Source: Flavobacterium psychrotrophum
Lineage (GTDB): Bacteria; Bacteroidota; Bacteroidia; Flavobacteriales; Flavobacteriaceae
NCBI RefSeq assembly: GCF_003403075.1
Contig: NZ_CP031557.1
Coordinates: forward strand, 3,410,001-3,474,000
DNA length: 64,000 bases
Reading direction: 5' to 3'
Below are positions 63,938-64,000 of the stretch, in pieces. The translations under genes were made by a program, and so were the position numbers. Numbering within the stretch: the stretch's first letter is position 1; every line of letters begins with the position of its first letter. Below the pieces are notes generated by a model. It had not been told where the DNA came from, ran no database searches, and worked only from the letters and a program-made list of their open reading frames with translations.

Positions 63938-64000
63938 TTATTCTGCGTTATCTAAAAAATCTTTAATCTTATCTATATACTTGTCAAAAAACGACCTCTT
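63938..64000 (-). CDS. ftsA: FtsA, C-terminal end only
   Basis: The last 20 codons before a TAA, reading KRSFFDKYIDKIKDFLDNAE, correspond to the amphipathic membrane-binding tail of FtsA. The remainder lies outside the window. Its stop is 12 bp before the ftsZ start. FtsA tethers FtsZ filaments to the membrane. Confidence 0.75.
   Translation of the reverse strand, partial: KRSFFDKYIDKIKDFLDNAE

Overview
The window reads as a Flavobacterium-like Bacteroidota chromosome. Evidence: AT-rich background, TonB/SusC/SusD outer-membrane systems, TAnnTTTG-type promoter boxes, A-rich translation starts, a long-tailed FtsZ preceded by the end of FtsA, and Bacteroidota-type mobilisation and PRTRC genes.

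Layout. (1) 1-17 kb is a carbohydrate-use locus. It holds the 3' part of a TonB-dependent receptor, three secreted GH3 glycosidases, two secreted GH2 beta-galactosidase-like enzymes, a small secreted protein and a divergent Nudix-fold regulator whose Nudix box has lost its catalytic glutamates. Together they look like import and trimming of beta-linked oligosaccharides under sugar control. (2) 17.2-18.6 kb holds an SDR oxidoreductase and an AraC-type gene cut off before its DNA-binding domain. The cut coincides with (3) an 18.6-24.4 kb defence-like block: a membrane KAP NTPase, a PLD-like fragment, a PLD nuclease fused to a probable EVE/PUA-like domain, and an OLD-family ATPase-TOPRIM protein with a small HTH gene that sits behind a perfect 38-nt palindrome. 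A strongly folded RNA candidate lies at 24560-24676. (4) 25.0-35.0 kb is a visibly more GC-rich SusC-SusD-S9 peptidase operon, opposed by a four-cysteine DUF6520-like protein, a MauE-like membrane protein with a large C-terminal domain, and an AraC regulator. (5) 35.2-61.2 kb is a composite mobilisable island next to tRNA-Arg(CCG). It has an oriT-like hairpin, mobC, mobA and a VirD4-type coupling protein but no type IV secretion channel; a frameshifted deaminase/ATPase gene; an array of roughly 165-bp repeats; a PD-(D/E)XK-like protein; a fresh ISAs1-family insertion; a four-gene ABC-three-component-like defence operon with a HEPN-like gene; a membrane amidohydrolase; and a plasmid-type PRTRC operon with SSB and DUF932 genes. 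An IS3-family element near the right end has removed the 3' parts of both a nuclease gene and the integrase gene, so the island has probably lost its own integrase. (6) 61.2-64 kb returns to core genome: tRNA-Arg, yqeY, ftsZ and the end of ftsA.

The most interesting parts are the ABC-3C/HEPN operon, the PLD-EVE fusion, the structured RNA, the repeat array at 41.2-41.6 kb, the frameshifted deaminase gene and the SusCD-S9-DUF6520-MauE locus. Functions are inferred from motifs and context; no database search was possible.
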